Source: Hyunsoonleella ulvae (GTDB taxonomy: Bacteria > Bacteroidota > Bacteroidia > Flavobacteriales > Flavobacteriaceae). From it: 64,000 nucleotides of DNA. Positions 56,070-64,000 of the stretch are shown piece after piece; positions within the stretch are counted from its first letter, which is position 1; every line of letters starts with the position of its first letter. Below the pieces are notes generated by a model. It made no database searches. It was not told where the DNA came from and saw only the letters and a program-made list of their open reading frames with translations. The stretch spans positions 1-64,000 of the forward strand of contig NZ_JAEPJQ010000010.1 of assembly GCF_016827605.1 (NCBI RefSeq), written 5' to 3'. A program made the position numbers and the translations under genes.

Positions 56070-57449
56070 ATGAAACAAATTCCTCTTATTATAGGTGCAC
56101 TATTATTCAGCACCCTATTTCACAAACAAGGCGTTGGATTAAACCTTTTAATCTTTAGTGTTATTACAATAATAATTCTAATACTCAATAACACTAAGGC
56201 TTTTAAACAAAAACACACTATTGCTTATTCCATATTTTATTTCATAACAGCAGTATCAATTTTTTTGTATAACAATACTTTATCAATTGTTACTAATACT
56301 TTAGCTTTCGTTACGTTAGTTGGACAAGTTTCAGAACAAAACACTTCTATTTACGTGAATTGGCTCAATGGTTTATATTCATTTATTGCAGGCTTTTTTC
56401 ATAGAAATTTCAATGTAAACGAATCAATACAAACAGTTGAACCAAAAAAAGAGATCGACTATTTACATCTAACCAAAATTGTTGGTATTCCTTTAGCTAT
56501 ACTTATAATTTTTATTGCCCTTTACAAAAATGGAAATCCCGTATTCAATAATTTAATTAATAGTATTGACTTTTCTGTTATCAACTTTCAATGGGTTTTA
56601 GTTGCCTTGTGTGGTTATTATTTGTTCTACAATATTTCGAAACCAGTAGTTATAAATTCTGCTACATCAAAAGATATTCAACTTGGAAACTCTCTTAATC
56701 ATAAAAGTAGCTTAGATACTGAACCTTTGAAAAAAGAGTACCAATTCGGATTCATTGTAATTTCTGCATTAAATGCACTTATCATTATTTTTTTAATTAC
56801 CGATATTTCCTTTTTGTTATCCTTTGAAGACTTAAGAGCATCCGTATTCTCAAATCAAGTACACAATGGTATAAATGCCTTAATAGCATCTATAATAATC
56901 GCCATCATCATCATACTCTATTTCTTTAGAGGAGACCTTAATTTCTACAAAAAAAATAGAAACTTGAAACTGGTTGCATATACTTGGATTGTTTTAAATG
57001 CCATACTAGTGGTTAATATTATTATTAAGGATGTACAATATATTTATTACTTCGGTTTAACCTATAAACGTATAGGCGTTTTAGTCTATCTATTACTTAC
57101 TGTAATTGGGTTAACTACAACTTTTATTAAAGTAAGAAATCTTAAAAATTTTTGGTATTTACTTAGAACCAATACGGTAACAGCATTTATCATTTTAGTG
57201 ATATCATGTACATTAAATTGGGATAGTTACATCACTGTCTATAATTTGAATTATGCTAAATCCATGGATTTTAATTACCTCATTGAATTATCCGATAATA
57301 ACACATTTATATTAAAAGATTATTCAGATGAAAATAATTTAGATATGGAAAAAGCACTCGCAATAGAAAAAAAATTCAAATTATATCAAAACAAATTGAA
57401 TGACAATTCATGGCAAGAATCTCAATTTGATAATTATAGAATAAAATAA
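56070..57449 (+). CDS. DUF4173 family membrane protein
   Basis: 459 residues with about 12 hydrophobic segments and a hydrophilic C-terminal tail of about 60 residues. Segments such as FDLRASVFSNQVHNGINALIASI fit the DUF4173 family, common next to such HTH regulators in Flavobacteria. Function unknown. The operator-like copy 2 stands directly before it. It is followed after 2 bp by the next gene. Confidence 0.7.
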   Translation: MKQIPLIIGALLFSTLFHKQGVGLNLLIFSVITIIILILNNTKAFKQKHTIAYSIFYFITAVSIFLYNNTLSIVTNTLAFVTLVGQVSEQNTSIYVNWLNGLYSFIAGFFHRNFNVNESIQTVEPKKEIDYLHLTKIVGIPLAILIIFIALYKNGNPVFNNLINSIDFSVINFQWVLVALCGYYLFYNISKPVVINSATSKDIQLGNSLNHKSSLDTEPLKKEYQFGFIVISALNALIIIFLITDISFLLSFEDLRASVFSNQVHNGINALIASIIIAIIIILYFFRGDLNFYKKNRNLKLVAYTWIVLNAILVVNIIIKDVQYIYYFGLTYKRIGVLVYLLLTVIGLTTTFIKVRNLKNFWYLLRTNTVTAFIILVISCTLNWDSYITVYNLNYAKSMDFNYLIELSDNNTFILKDYSDENNLDMEKALAIEKKFKLYQNKLNDNSWQESQFDNYRIK

Positions 57450-57451
57450 CC

Positions 57452-57829
57452 ATGGATACACCTCTAACATTATTGAAATCAACTGGAATGTCTTTTTTAA
57501 TATTTTGGGGAATAATCCTCACAGAAGAGAGAATGCCTATTGATACAGCACCATATATATTTTTATCCATAATTCCCATTTTTTTATGTTGTATGACAAC
57601 TATATGCTTAACAGTTGCCCCCTTCTTCTGGTCGAAAAAAAAGAATAGCTCTTTACAGGAGGTTTATAATACATACTTCCCTTTTTATACTATTGTTCTT
57701 TTTACAATGTGTACTTATGGTTTGATAGCGTCTAGTTTTGAAATTCACATCTTAGCTTTTATAGCCTCAGCATTTTTCACATTACTAAGATCATGGAGTT
57801 GGCTTGCACAACCCTCAAAAACAAAATAA
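57452..57829 (+). CDS. Small multispan membrane protein
   Basis: 125 residues with four hydrophobic segments (around 8-24, 32-58, 76-96 and 98-115). No family was recognised. It starts 2 bp after the DUF4173 stop and is 1 bp before the SanA-like ATG, so it belongs to the same transcript. Confidence 0.65.
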   Translation: MDTPLTLLKSTGMSFLIFWGIILTEERMPIDTAPYIFLSIIPIFLCCMTTICLTVAPFFWSKKKNSSLQEVYNTYFPFYTIVLFTMCTYGLIASSFEIHILAFIASAFFTLLRSWSWLAQPSKTK

Positions 57830-57830
57830 A

Positions 57831-58460
57831 ATGAAACACATAAAAAAAACCATTAAAATAGGCTCTATTGGCTTAGTTATAATTCTACTTATAGATCTTA
57901 CTATAACACATAAAGCAAAACCTTTTGTTTTTGATACTATAGATGATTTAAGCGCGAACAAAGTAGGACTTGTTCTTGGTGCTGGAAAACACTCTAAAAA
58001 TGGACATATAAACCTTTATTATAAATACCGACTTGAAGCCACAATACAACTTTACAAGGCTGGTAAAATCGAATTTATATTAGTAAGTGGAGATAACGGA
58101 AGAAAAGATTATGATGAACCCACAGATTTTAAAGAAGACCTTATCCAACGTGGTATCCCAGCAAATAAAATTTATTTAGACTACGCTGGGTTCCGAACCT
58201 TAGACTCTATAGTAAGAGCAAAGAAAGTTTTCGGACTTTCACAATTCACAATTATTTCGCAAAAGTTTCATAATGAACGTGCCCTGTTTCTTGCTAAACA
58301 TCATGATTTAAACACTATTGCTTTTAATGCAAAAGACATAAAAGGTAAATATGGTATCAAAACAAAACTTAGAGAGTCCCTGGCACGAACAAAAGCTGTA
58401 TTTGATGTTCTATTCAATATAAAACCTAAGTATTTAGGTAAAACAATAGAAATTGTATGA
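57831..58460 (+). CDS. SanA/YdcF-like (DUF218) membrane-anchored protein
   Basis: 209 residues from the ATG at 57831. One N-terminal membrane helix (about 9-27), then the DUF218 fold with GLVLGAGK and FILVSGDNGRKDYDE. SanA of E. coli influences envelope permeability; its enzymatic role is unsettled. The ATG at 57804 overlaps the preceding gene and is less likely. It overlaps the next gene by 4 bp (ATGA). Confidence 0.85.
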   Translation: MKHIKKTIKIGSIGLVIILLIDLTITHKAKPFVFDTIDDLSANKVGLVLGAGKHSKNGHINLYYKYRLEATIQLYKAGKIEFILVSGDNGRKDYDEPTDFKEDLIQRGIPANKIYLDYAGFRTLDSIVRAKKVFGLSQFTIISQKFHNERALFLAKHHDLNTIAFNAKDIKGKYGIKTKLRESLARTKAVFDVLFNIKPKYLGKTIEIV

Positions 58461-58828
58461 GAATTAACAAAATACACCTAATACTAACGATTTTGCTATT
58501 TCTTACAGAAGTGCTAATCGCCATATTCCTAAAAACTGGATTCATCCGTCACACGTTTGGCGACTTTCTAGTAGTTATTTTAATTTATTGCTTCTTTAAA
58601 AGTTTCTTTAAAATAGATTCTAAAATTCTAGCAATAGCTGTATTACTTTTTGCCCTTTGTATCGAGTTGCTCCAACTCATCAATATACTTAGCCTACTGG
58701 ATATGGCAGACAACTATAGCGCAAAATTACTCTTAGGAAGTACGTTTCAATTTACCGACTTGGTTGCTTATGCCTTAGGTATAATAACAATCTTGCTAGT
58801 TGATTTAAAATTCATATCAAATGGATAA
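58457..58828 (+). CDS. DUF2809 family membrane protein
   Basis: 123 residues with four hydrophobic segments; the stretches GDFLVVILIYCFFKSFF and DLVAYALGI fit DUF2809. Function unknown. It overlaps its neighbours by 4 bp and 8 bp. Confidence 0.8.
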   Translation: MRINKIHLILTILLFLTEVLIAIFLKTGFIRHTFGDFLVVILIYCFFKSFFKIDSKILAIAVLLFALCIELLQLINILSLLDMADNYSAKLLLGSTFQFTDLVAYALGIITILLVDLKFISNG

Positions 58829-59495
58829 TATAAGACACCTCCTATTTAAACGATTTAAAATTATAGCAATACTAACGGTTTCAATGCTATTTAGCATCAT
58901 TATTTTAATGATTAGAATAAAACTCACACACTCTTTCTTTTACCTGTTTTTGGTTTGGAATTTATTTTTAGCAGTCATTCCTTATGCTATAACCACATAT
59001 TTAGTCAGCCTCCCCAAACTTAATAAATTGTGGTTAGGGTTTTGGTTTGGGGTTTGGCTGCTTTTTTTACCCAATGCGCCTTATATCATAACAGACTTAT
59101 TGCATTTAAAAATAAGTAACACAACTTTCCTTTGGTTAGATATTTTAGTAGTTCTATCATTTGCTTGCACAGGCTTACTGCTGTTTTTTCTATCGTTTTA
59201 TACCATGAAAGAATTACTATTAAAACGTTTTAGTTTAAAGAAAATGAATTACCTAATTTTTATATTATGCTTCTTAAACGGTTTTGGTGTATACCTTGGG
59301 AGGTTTTTACGCTACAACTCTTGGGAAATTTTAAGTAATCCAAAGTTTTTGTTTGAAGATGTTTACGCAATAGTAACTCAACCTTTTAGACATCCAGAAG
59401 CTTGGCTATTTACGTTCTTGTTTGGTTTATTTTTACGTTTTGGCTACTGGATATTTGAATCATTTTACGTCAATTCTAAGTTACATCAATCATGA
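58821..59495 (+). CDS. DUF1361 family membrane protein
   Basis: 224 residues with about seven hydrophobic segments. LVWNLFLAVIPYAI, WLLFLPNAPYIITDLLHL and NGFGVYLGRFLRYNSWE are DUF1361 signatures. Function unknown. It overlaps the radical SAM gene by 4 bp (ATGA). Confidence 0.88.
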   Translation: MDNIRHLLFKRFKIIAILTVSMLFSIIILMIRIKLTHSFFYLFLVWNLFLAVIPYAITTYLVSLPKLNKLWLGFWFGVWLLFLPNAPYIITDLLHLKISNTTFLWLDILVVLSFACTGLLLFFLSFYTMKELLLKRFSLKKMNYLIFILCFLNGFGVYLGRFLRYNSWEILSNPKFLFEDVYAIVTQPFRHPEAWLFTFLFGLFLRFGYWIFESFYVNSKLHQS

Positions 59496-60904
59496 AAGTA
59501 AAACTAATTTTACCAGCCCTTGCAGAAGCCGAAAGTCCTTTTTGGAGACCGATTAAATATTCGCTCTTCCCTCCCTTGGGGCTAGCCACGTTAGCTGCTT
59601 TTTTAGCTCCAGATGATGATATTGATTTGCAGGACCAGCATGTTGAAAAACTAAATCTTGACGACCAACCAGATTTAGTCATCATACAGGTTTACATTAC
59701 AAATGCTTACAGATCTTATCAAATAGCAGATCTATACAGAGCAAAAGGTTGTTATGTAATCTTAGGTGGGTTACATGTTACTTCATTACCAAAAGAAGCT
59801 TCAAAACATGCCGACTCTATATTTTTAGGACCAGGAGAAGAAACGTTTCCTCAATTCTTGAAAGATTTCAAAAATAAAGTACCTAAAAAAGTTTATAGTT
59901 CCTCAATAAGGACATTAACCAAGTTACCCCCAATTAGAAGAGACTTAATAAAACGTCATAAATATTTGGTACCAAATTCTATCGTTGTAACTCGGGGTTG
60001 TCCCCATCACTGTAGTTTTTGTTATAAAGATGCTTTCTTCCAAGGCGGAAAATCTTTTTACACGCAATTAGTAGATGATGCATTGTCTGAAATTGATAGG
60101 CTACCAGGGAAACACTTGTACTTTCTAGATGACCATTTACTAGGAAATGCAAAATTTGCAAGTGAATTATTTGAGGGAATGAAAGGCATGAATCGTGTAT
60201 TCCAAGGTGCTTCTACTGTTGATGCCATATTAAGAGGAAGTTTAATAGAGAAAGCAGCAGAAGCAGGTTTACGCAGTGTATTTGTTGGTTTTGAAACATT
60301 TTCTCCACAAAATCTAAAACAAAGTAATAAAAAACAAAATTTAAAAAAGGATTATGAAGCCGCAGTTAAGCGTTTACATTCTTTAGGTATTATGATTAAT
60401 GGTAGCTTTGTTTTTGGTTTAGATGAGGATGATAAAGATGTCTTTAAACGCACTGTAGATTGGGGGATACAAAACGCCATTACCACATCAACATATCATG
60501 TTTTAACACCCTATCCTGGAACAAAACTGTTTAAGGATATGGAAGACCAAAATAGAATTATTACTAAAAACTGGGATCTGTACGATACACGACACGTAGT
60601 TTACAAAACCACCAACCTATCTGCTAAAGAATTAAAACAAGGGTACAATTGGGCATATAAAGAATTCTATAAATGGTCTAATATTTTTGAAGCTAGTTTT
60701 AATCATGAGTCACATAAACATAAATTAAAACATCTTTTATATTCTGGTGGTTGGAAAAAATTTGAACCGCTGTGGAATTTTTTAATCAAAACAAAAAACT
60801 TGAATAATATGCTTCCTCTGCTCGAATCAATTTTAAGTAAAGTTAATTACAAACCTAATCTAATTGAAATTAATAGTAAAAGCCCTTTAAAAACACAGAT
60901 GTAA
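59492..60904 (+). CDS. Cobalamin-binding-type radical SAM protein
   Basis: 470 residues. The N-terminal Rossmann-like domain (1-140) resembles cobalamin-binding domains, with PPLGLATLAAFL, IIQVYIT and GGLHVTSLP, but lacks an obvious DxHxxG, so base-off cobalamin binding may not occur in the usual way. The radical SAM domain carries C170, C174 and C177 in CPHHCSFC, followed by FLDDHLLGN and FVGFETFS. The C-terminal part is an all-helical tail. Members of this group methylate or rearrange lipids and other substrates (HpnP/HpnJ-like). Last gene of the run beginning at 55053; a membrane-lipid substrate is inference from the neighbours. Confidence 0.85.
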   Translation: MKVKLILPALAEAESPFWRPIKYSLFPPLGLATLAAFLAPDDDIDLQDQHVEKLNLDDQPDLVIIQVYITNAYRSYQIADLYRAKGCYVILGGLHVTSLPKEASKHADSIFLGPGEETFPQFLKDFKNKVPKKVYSSSIRTLTKLPPIRRDLIKRHKYLVPNSIVVTRGCPHHCSFCYKDAFFQGGKSFYTQLVDDALSEIDRLPGKHLYFLDDHLLGNAKFASELFEGMKGMNRVFQGASTVDAILRGSLIEKAAEAGLRSVFVGFETFSPQNLKQSNKKQNLKKDYEAAVKRLHSLGIMINGSFVFGLDEDDKDVFKRTVDWGIQNAITTSTYHVLTPYPGTKLFKDMEDQNRIITKNWDLYDTRHVVYKTTNLSAKELKQGYNWAYKEFYKWSNIFEASFNHESHKHKLKHLLYSGGWKKFEPLWNFLIKTKNLNNMLPLLESILSKVNYKPNLIEINSKSPLKTQM

Positions 60905-60992
60905 TTAAACCTTACATCGAATAGTAATTCATTTTAATACTACAGATAAAGAAAACTCCTATATTCACGGTTGAATTCACAAAAACCAAGTT

Positions 60993-63095
60993 ATGGCAGA
61001 AGTTCTTTACCCTAAGAGTCCCACAGATGTCCCTAAAAATATCACATCATTACCTTCGTCTTATCAGCTAAGAGCTTTTTTAGCTGTTTTAGCTATACTT
61101 TTATTTTTCATTTTATACGCAGCTCTGGTTACAGCATTAGGGTATTTGGTATACTATGCCATCATATATGATATGGGACGTATAAACAAACTTACAATCC
61201 TAATGAAAATTGGTGCAATTGCAGGGTCTGTAATGCTCTTTGTTTTTACGTTGAAGTTTATCTTTAAATTAAAAAACAACAAACCTAATAATCGAATTAA
61301 ACTTAAGAAACAAGACTACCCAAAACTATGGGAATTTGTAAACAAAATTTGCAAAGAAACTGGAGCACCAAAACCTAAAAATATTTATGTAGACCCTGAT
61401 GTAAATGCATATGTTGCTTACTCTAATATGTGGCTTAGTTTATTTTTACCTGTAAGAAAGGAACTTACCATTGGTATGGGACTTGTGGATTGTTTAAATT
61501 TTTCTGAATTTAAGGCTGTGGTGGCACATGAGTTTGGTCATTTTGCGCAACGTAGTATGAAAATTGGCAGCTACATAATTTCTGCCAATACAATAATTCA
61601 TGATATGATTTTCTCTAGAGACAAATGGGATGACTTACTAGACCAATGGAGAGCATCAGATATTAGATTATCGGCAGCAGCATGGGGTATTACCCCTATT
61701 ATTTGGATAATTCGCCAAATTCTTAATTTATTCTATCAGTTTTTAAATATTATGTATTCATCTCTCTCAAGGGAGATGGAATTTAATGCTGATAAAGTAG
61801 CCATAAGCACTTCTGGTAGCGACTCAATTATTTCTGCCCTTTGGAAATTAGAGAGCGGTTACACACATTGGAATAACACCATGAATCATGCTTATTTGGC
61901 TTCGCAGAAAAAATTATATACTGAAAACTTATACAACCATAATGCTCTGGCAATTGAAAAAAATCTGCCTCAGCAAGAAACACTACTTAATAATTTACCA
62001 ACAGATTCCAGAGGTGGGAAAACTTTTTTTTCAAGTTCAGAACATTCTAAAGTAAGCATGTATGCTAGCCATCCTCCTAACGATAAGCGACAAGACAATG
62101 CCAAAACGCCTTTTATAAAGTGCGAGATAGACGAAAGATCACCGTGGCTATTATTTGACAAACAAGAACATCTACAAAAGGAAATGACAAAGTTAGTATA
62201 TGATGTCTATTTTAATAAAAAAGATATGGTATTTTCTGAAGCTGACACTTTTGAAACCTTTGTGGCAACAGAAAACCAAGGTAAAACACTTCTTGAAGAT
62301 TACGACAACACCTTCGAAAACAGATATTTACAAATCCCTGAAGAACAAGAACTAAAAGAAGAATCAATTTTAATTGAAACTTCTACAACGTATTTAAAAC
62401 AATTAAAAACAAAACTAAAAGACTTAATGCAACCTGTTAGAGATATTGAAGCACTAATGACTAAAGCAAGTAATATTTCTCAAGGTACCACGAAGGAAAC
62501 TTCATTTTCTTTTCACAACAAAACCTTTAAAAAGAAAAATTTACAAGAAGGTTATAACTTACTTATTACAGAACGTGAAAAATTATTTAACGAGAGTTTT
62601 AAGGACTGGGATTCATCATTTTGTGCTCTTCACTATGCTTTAGCTAAAAAAGCGTCCAAGACTGATACGCTTATTAATTTGTATAAGCAGCATACCCTAT
62701 TATCTAACATCTACAGAAATTGCGTTCAAACCAAGAGTACTATATACTCTGAATTAAACAGATTGCAAAATAACGAAGAAGTAACACATGCCGTTATTAA
62801 CAGTTTTAAACATAGAATTAACGACTTATTTGATAATTTGAATGAGGATTTAGCTAAACTAGACCATATCAATTTTGTTAAACTCCCAAACATTGATACC
62901 GTAGATGAGCTAAAAGAAGTTATTGTAGCTGGTGGCAGTTTTGAAAAAGGTAGTGGTAACATCTTTGAGAATGGCGCTTTTAATAAAATGATGACTGATC
63001 TTGAAAATGCCACAGTACACTGTCAACGCATAGATCAAAAAAGTGTTGGGGTAATTTTAGCGTTTCACAATGAATTACAAGATAATTTAGATTGA
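60993..63095 (+). CDS. M48 family zinc metalloprotease, membrane-anchored
   Basis: 700 residues. Two N-terminal membrane helices (28-57 and 69-92), then the peptidase domain with HEFGH at 179-183 and a third zinc ligand likely in SREMEFNADKVA (around residue 260). A long C-terminal part of about 400 residues is hydrophilic, partly coiled-coil, and not shared with HtpX. It probably degrades or trims membrane-associated proteins. It starts 88 bp after the radical SAM gene and ends 9 bp from the convergent saccharopine-dehydrogenase-like gene. Confidence 0.9.
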   Translation: MAEVLYPKSPTDVPKNITSLPSSYQLRAFLAVLAILLFFILYAALVTALGYLVYYAIIYDMGRINKLTILMKIGAIAGSVMLFVFTLKFIFKLKNNKPNNRIKLKKQDYPKLWEFVNKICKETGAPKPKNIYVDPDVNAYVAYSNMWLSLFLPVRKELTIGMGLVDCLNFSEFKAVVAHEFGHFAQRSMKIGSYIISANTIIHDMIFSRDKWDDLLDQWRASDIRLSAAAWGITPIIWIIRQILNLFYQFLNIMYSSLSREMEFNADKVAISTSGSDSIISALWKLESGYTHWNNTMNHAYLASQKKLYTENLYNHNALAIEKNLPQQETLLNNLPTDSRGGKTFFSSSEHSKVSMYASHPPNDKRQDNAKTPFIKCEIDERSPWLLFDKQEHLQKEMTKLVYDVYFNKKDMVFSEADTFETFVATENQGKTLLEDYDNTFENRYLQIPEEQELKEESILIETSTTYLKQLKTKLKDLMQPVRDIEALMTKASNISQGTTKETSFSFHNKTFKKKNLQEGYNLLITEREKLFNESFKDWDSSFCALHYALAKKASKTDTLINLYKQHTLLSNIYRNCVQTKSTIYSELNRLQNNEEVTHAVINSFKHRINDLFDNLNEDLAKLDHINFVKLPNIDTVDELKEVIVAGGSFEKGSGNIFENGAFNKMMTDLENATVHCQRIDQKSVGVILAFHNELQDNLD

Positions 63096-63104
63096 TACTG
63101 AACA

Positions 63105-64000
63105 CTACTCTACACCATCCACATAATCCTGTAAACTACTAAAACGGTTAGTCAATTTACCTTTTTCAGTGATTTTTGCGCGGTCAAGTATACCGTCTTT
63201 ATCGTTATTAAAAAACGCCGGAATTACATGTTCTAAAAACATCTCGCCAAAACCCTCACTAGCATCTTGGGGAAGCTCGCATGGCAAATTATCCACTGCC
63301 ATCACTGTAATTGCTCTGTCATCCTTAAAATCTATTTCTTTTTCGGTTGCTGGGTCGTATCCATAAATAGGGTCTGCAATGGTTGAAGCCCTTAGTGTTG
63401 TTGCTACAGGCCCATCAACATCGCAACTTATATCTGCTACTACTTTTATATCAAAATCTGGAGATTTCACATCTTCTCTTGTATAAAGATAAGGTGCACC
63501 ATCGCCGTAAAAATGACCTGCAATGTAATAATCTGTTACTTTTGCAAAACGCATGAAGTTGGATTCGTACGTTTCGGGATGATTGAAAAAATCAAAAACA
63601 TCGGTTACTTCTGCGCCATCCAATCTTTTATTGTAATCTAAGACATCTATTTTACAATATACTGGTTCGTTAAAATTATTACCTAAATAGTCTTCAACTG
63701 AAACTGACCTTATACGCATAGCGTCCAACATTTCTTGTGCACCGTTTGACACCTTTCCACTTCCCGTTAGCAGTATTTTCATGTTTGGCAGTTCAATTCT
63801 CTTTAATTCTTCAATTAATGCAGCTTGATTTGGCAACGGACCTGCTTTTGGCAAATTCCAAGCATCATACTTTAAACCCCAAGCTCTAAATCCGTTGTAG
63901 GCTCCAACAATTCCTGCGTATCTTCCAAACCCTATGAGGCGAAATCCTTTGTCGTTTACAATGGTTTCATGATCATATAATTCGATATTTTTTTCTAAAA
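63105..64000 (-). CDS. Saccharopine dehydrogenase-like / alanine dehydrogenase N-domain protein (5' end beyond window)
   Basis: 297 residues visible; the reading frame is open to the window edge and the true start lies beyond it. The apparent start at 63854 is an internal TTG. The first part (DHETIVNDKGFRLIGFGRYAGIVGAYNG) belongs to the alanine dehydrogenase/PNT N-terminal type. The later ILLTGSGKVSNGAQEML is the nucleotide-binding glycine loop, and ISCDVDGPVATTLRAS follows. The best fit is a lysine-type saccharopine dehydrogenase relative. The reaction is not certain. Confidence 0.75.
   Translation of the reverse strand, partial: LEKNIELYDHETIVNDKGFRLIGFGRYAGIVGAYNGFRAWGLKYDAWNLPKAGPLPNQAALIEELKRIELPNMKILLTGSGKVSNGAQEMLDAMRIRSVSVEDYLGNNFNEPVYCKIDVLDYNKRLDGAEVTDVFDFFNHPETYESNFMRFAKVTDYYIAGHFYGDGAPYLYTREDVKSPDFDIKVVADISCDVDGPVATTLRASTIADPIYGYDPATEKEIDFKDDRAITVMAVDNLPCELPQDASEGFGEMFLEHVIPAFFNNDKDGILDRAKITEKGKLTNRFSSLQDYVDGVE

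Noticed and set aside
63105-63854. Start of the last gene at 63854
   Set aside because: The frame continues upstream with family-conserved residues; the TTG at 63854 is an internal Leu codon.

Overview
This window comes from a Bacteroidota chromosome, almost certainly a marine-type member of the Flavobacteriaceae. The signs are an AT-rich genome, promoters of the TTG-N18/19-TAnnTTTG type, an almost complete lack of Shine-Dalgarno sequences, DUF families typical of the group (DUF3467, DUF2851, DUF4173, DUF1361) and a giant repeat-rich secreted adhesin. No species call is possible from the sequence alone. No phage, insertion sequence, plasmid or CRISPR array is visible.

Layout. (1) 1-4430, minus: the N-terminal part of a giant Ig/cadherin-like surface protein with 309-bp tandem repeats, cut by the window edge. 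(2) 4791-7207: release factor 3 (prfC), a small Fe-S protein and a DUF3467 protein. (3) 7296-22451, minus: the core gene-expression block. In transcription order it runs rpsU, xerC, hpf, tRNA-Thr(TGT), tRNA-Tyr, tRNA-Gly, tRNA-Thr(GGT), tuf, tRNA-Trp, secE, nusG, rplK, rplA, rplJ, rplL, rpoB, rpoC. Short palindromes sit in its spacers. (4) 22654-36078: scattered metabolic, transport and envelope genes (esterase, acyl-CoA dehydrogenase, HHH protein, Na+:amino-acid symporter, K+ channel, PspC-like, LolC/E-like permease, NamZ-like muramidase, fatty-acid hydroxylase, YkgJ-like protein, methyltransferase). (5) 36151-40998: an outer-membrane barrel with a 1011-residue TPR protein. (6) 41279-51164: ftsE followed by a polysaccharide locus with four glycosyltransferases, two paralogous Wzx-type flippases, an FdtA/QdtA ketoisomerase, an FdtB/QdtB aminotransferase and a GNAT/FemAB-like acyltransferase. 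(7) 51264-54962: YgjV-like protein, typA, kdsA, a double CDGSH protein and a DUF1801 protein. (8) 55053-60904: a compact plus-strand run of a membrane protein, a winged-helix regulator, DUF4173, a small membrane protein, SanA-like, DUF2809, DUF1361 and a cobalamin-type radical SAM protein. (9) 60993-64000: an M48 metalloprotease and a partial saccharopine-dehydrogenase-like gene.

The most interesting items are these. The HTH/membrane/radical-SAM cluster carries the same composite operator-like sequence (ACTTTG-N5-CAAAGT-ACTTT) directly upstream of two of its genes. rpsU has a strong Shine-Dalgarno sequence in a genome that otherwise shows none, which fits the bS21 autoregulation described for Flavobacteria. 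The promoter of the tRNA-tuf operon sits against the terminator of hpf so that its own transcripts should lack one arm of the hairpin. The adhesin repeats show a mosaic identity pattern that suggests recent recombination.
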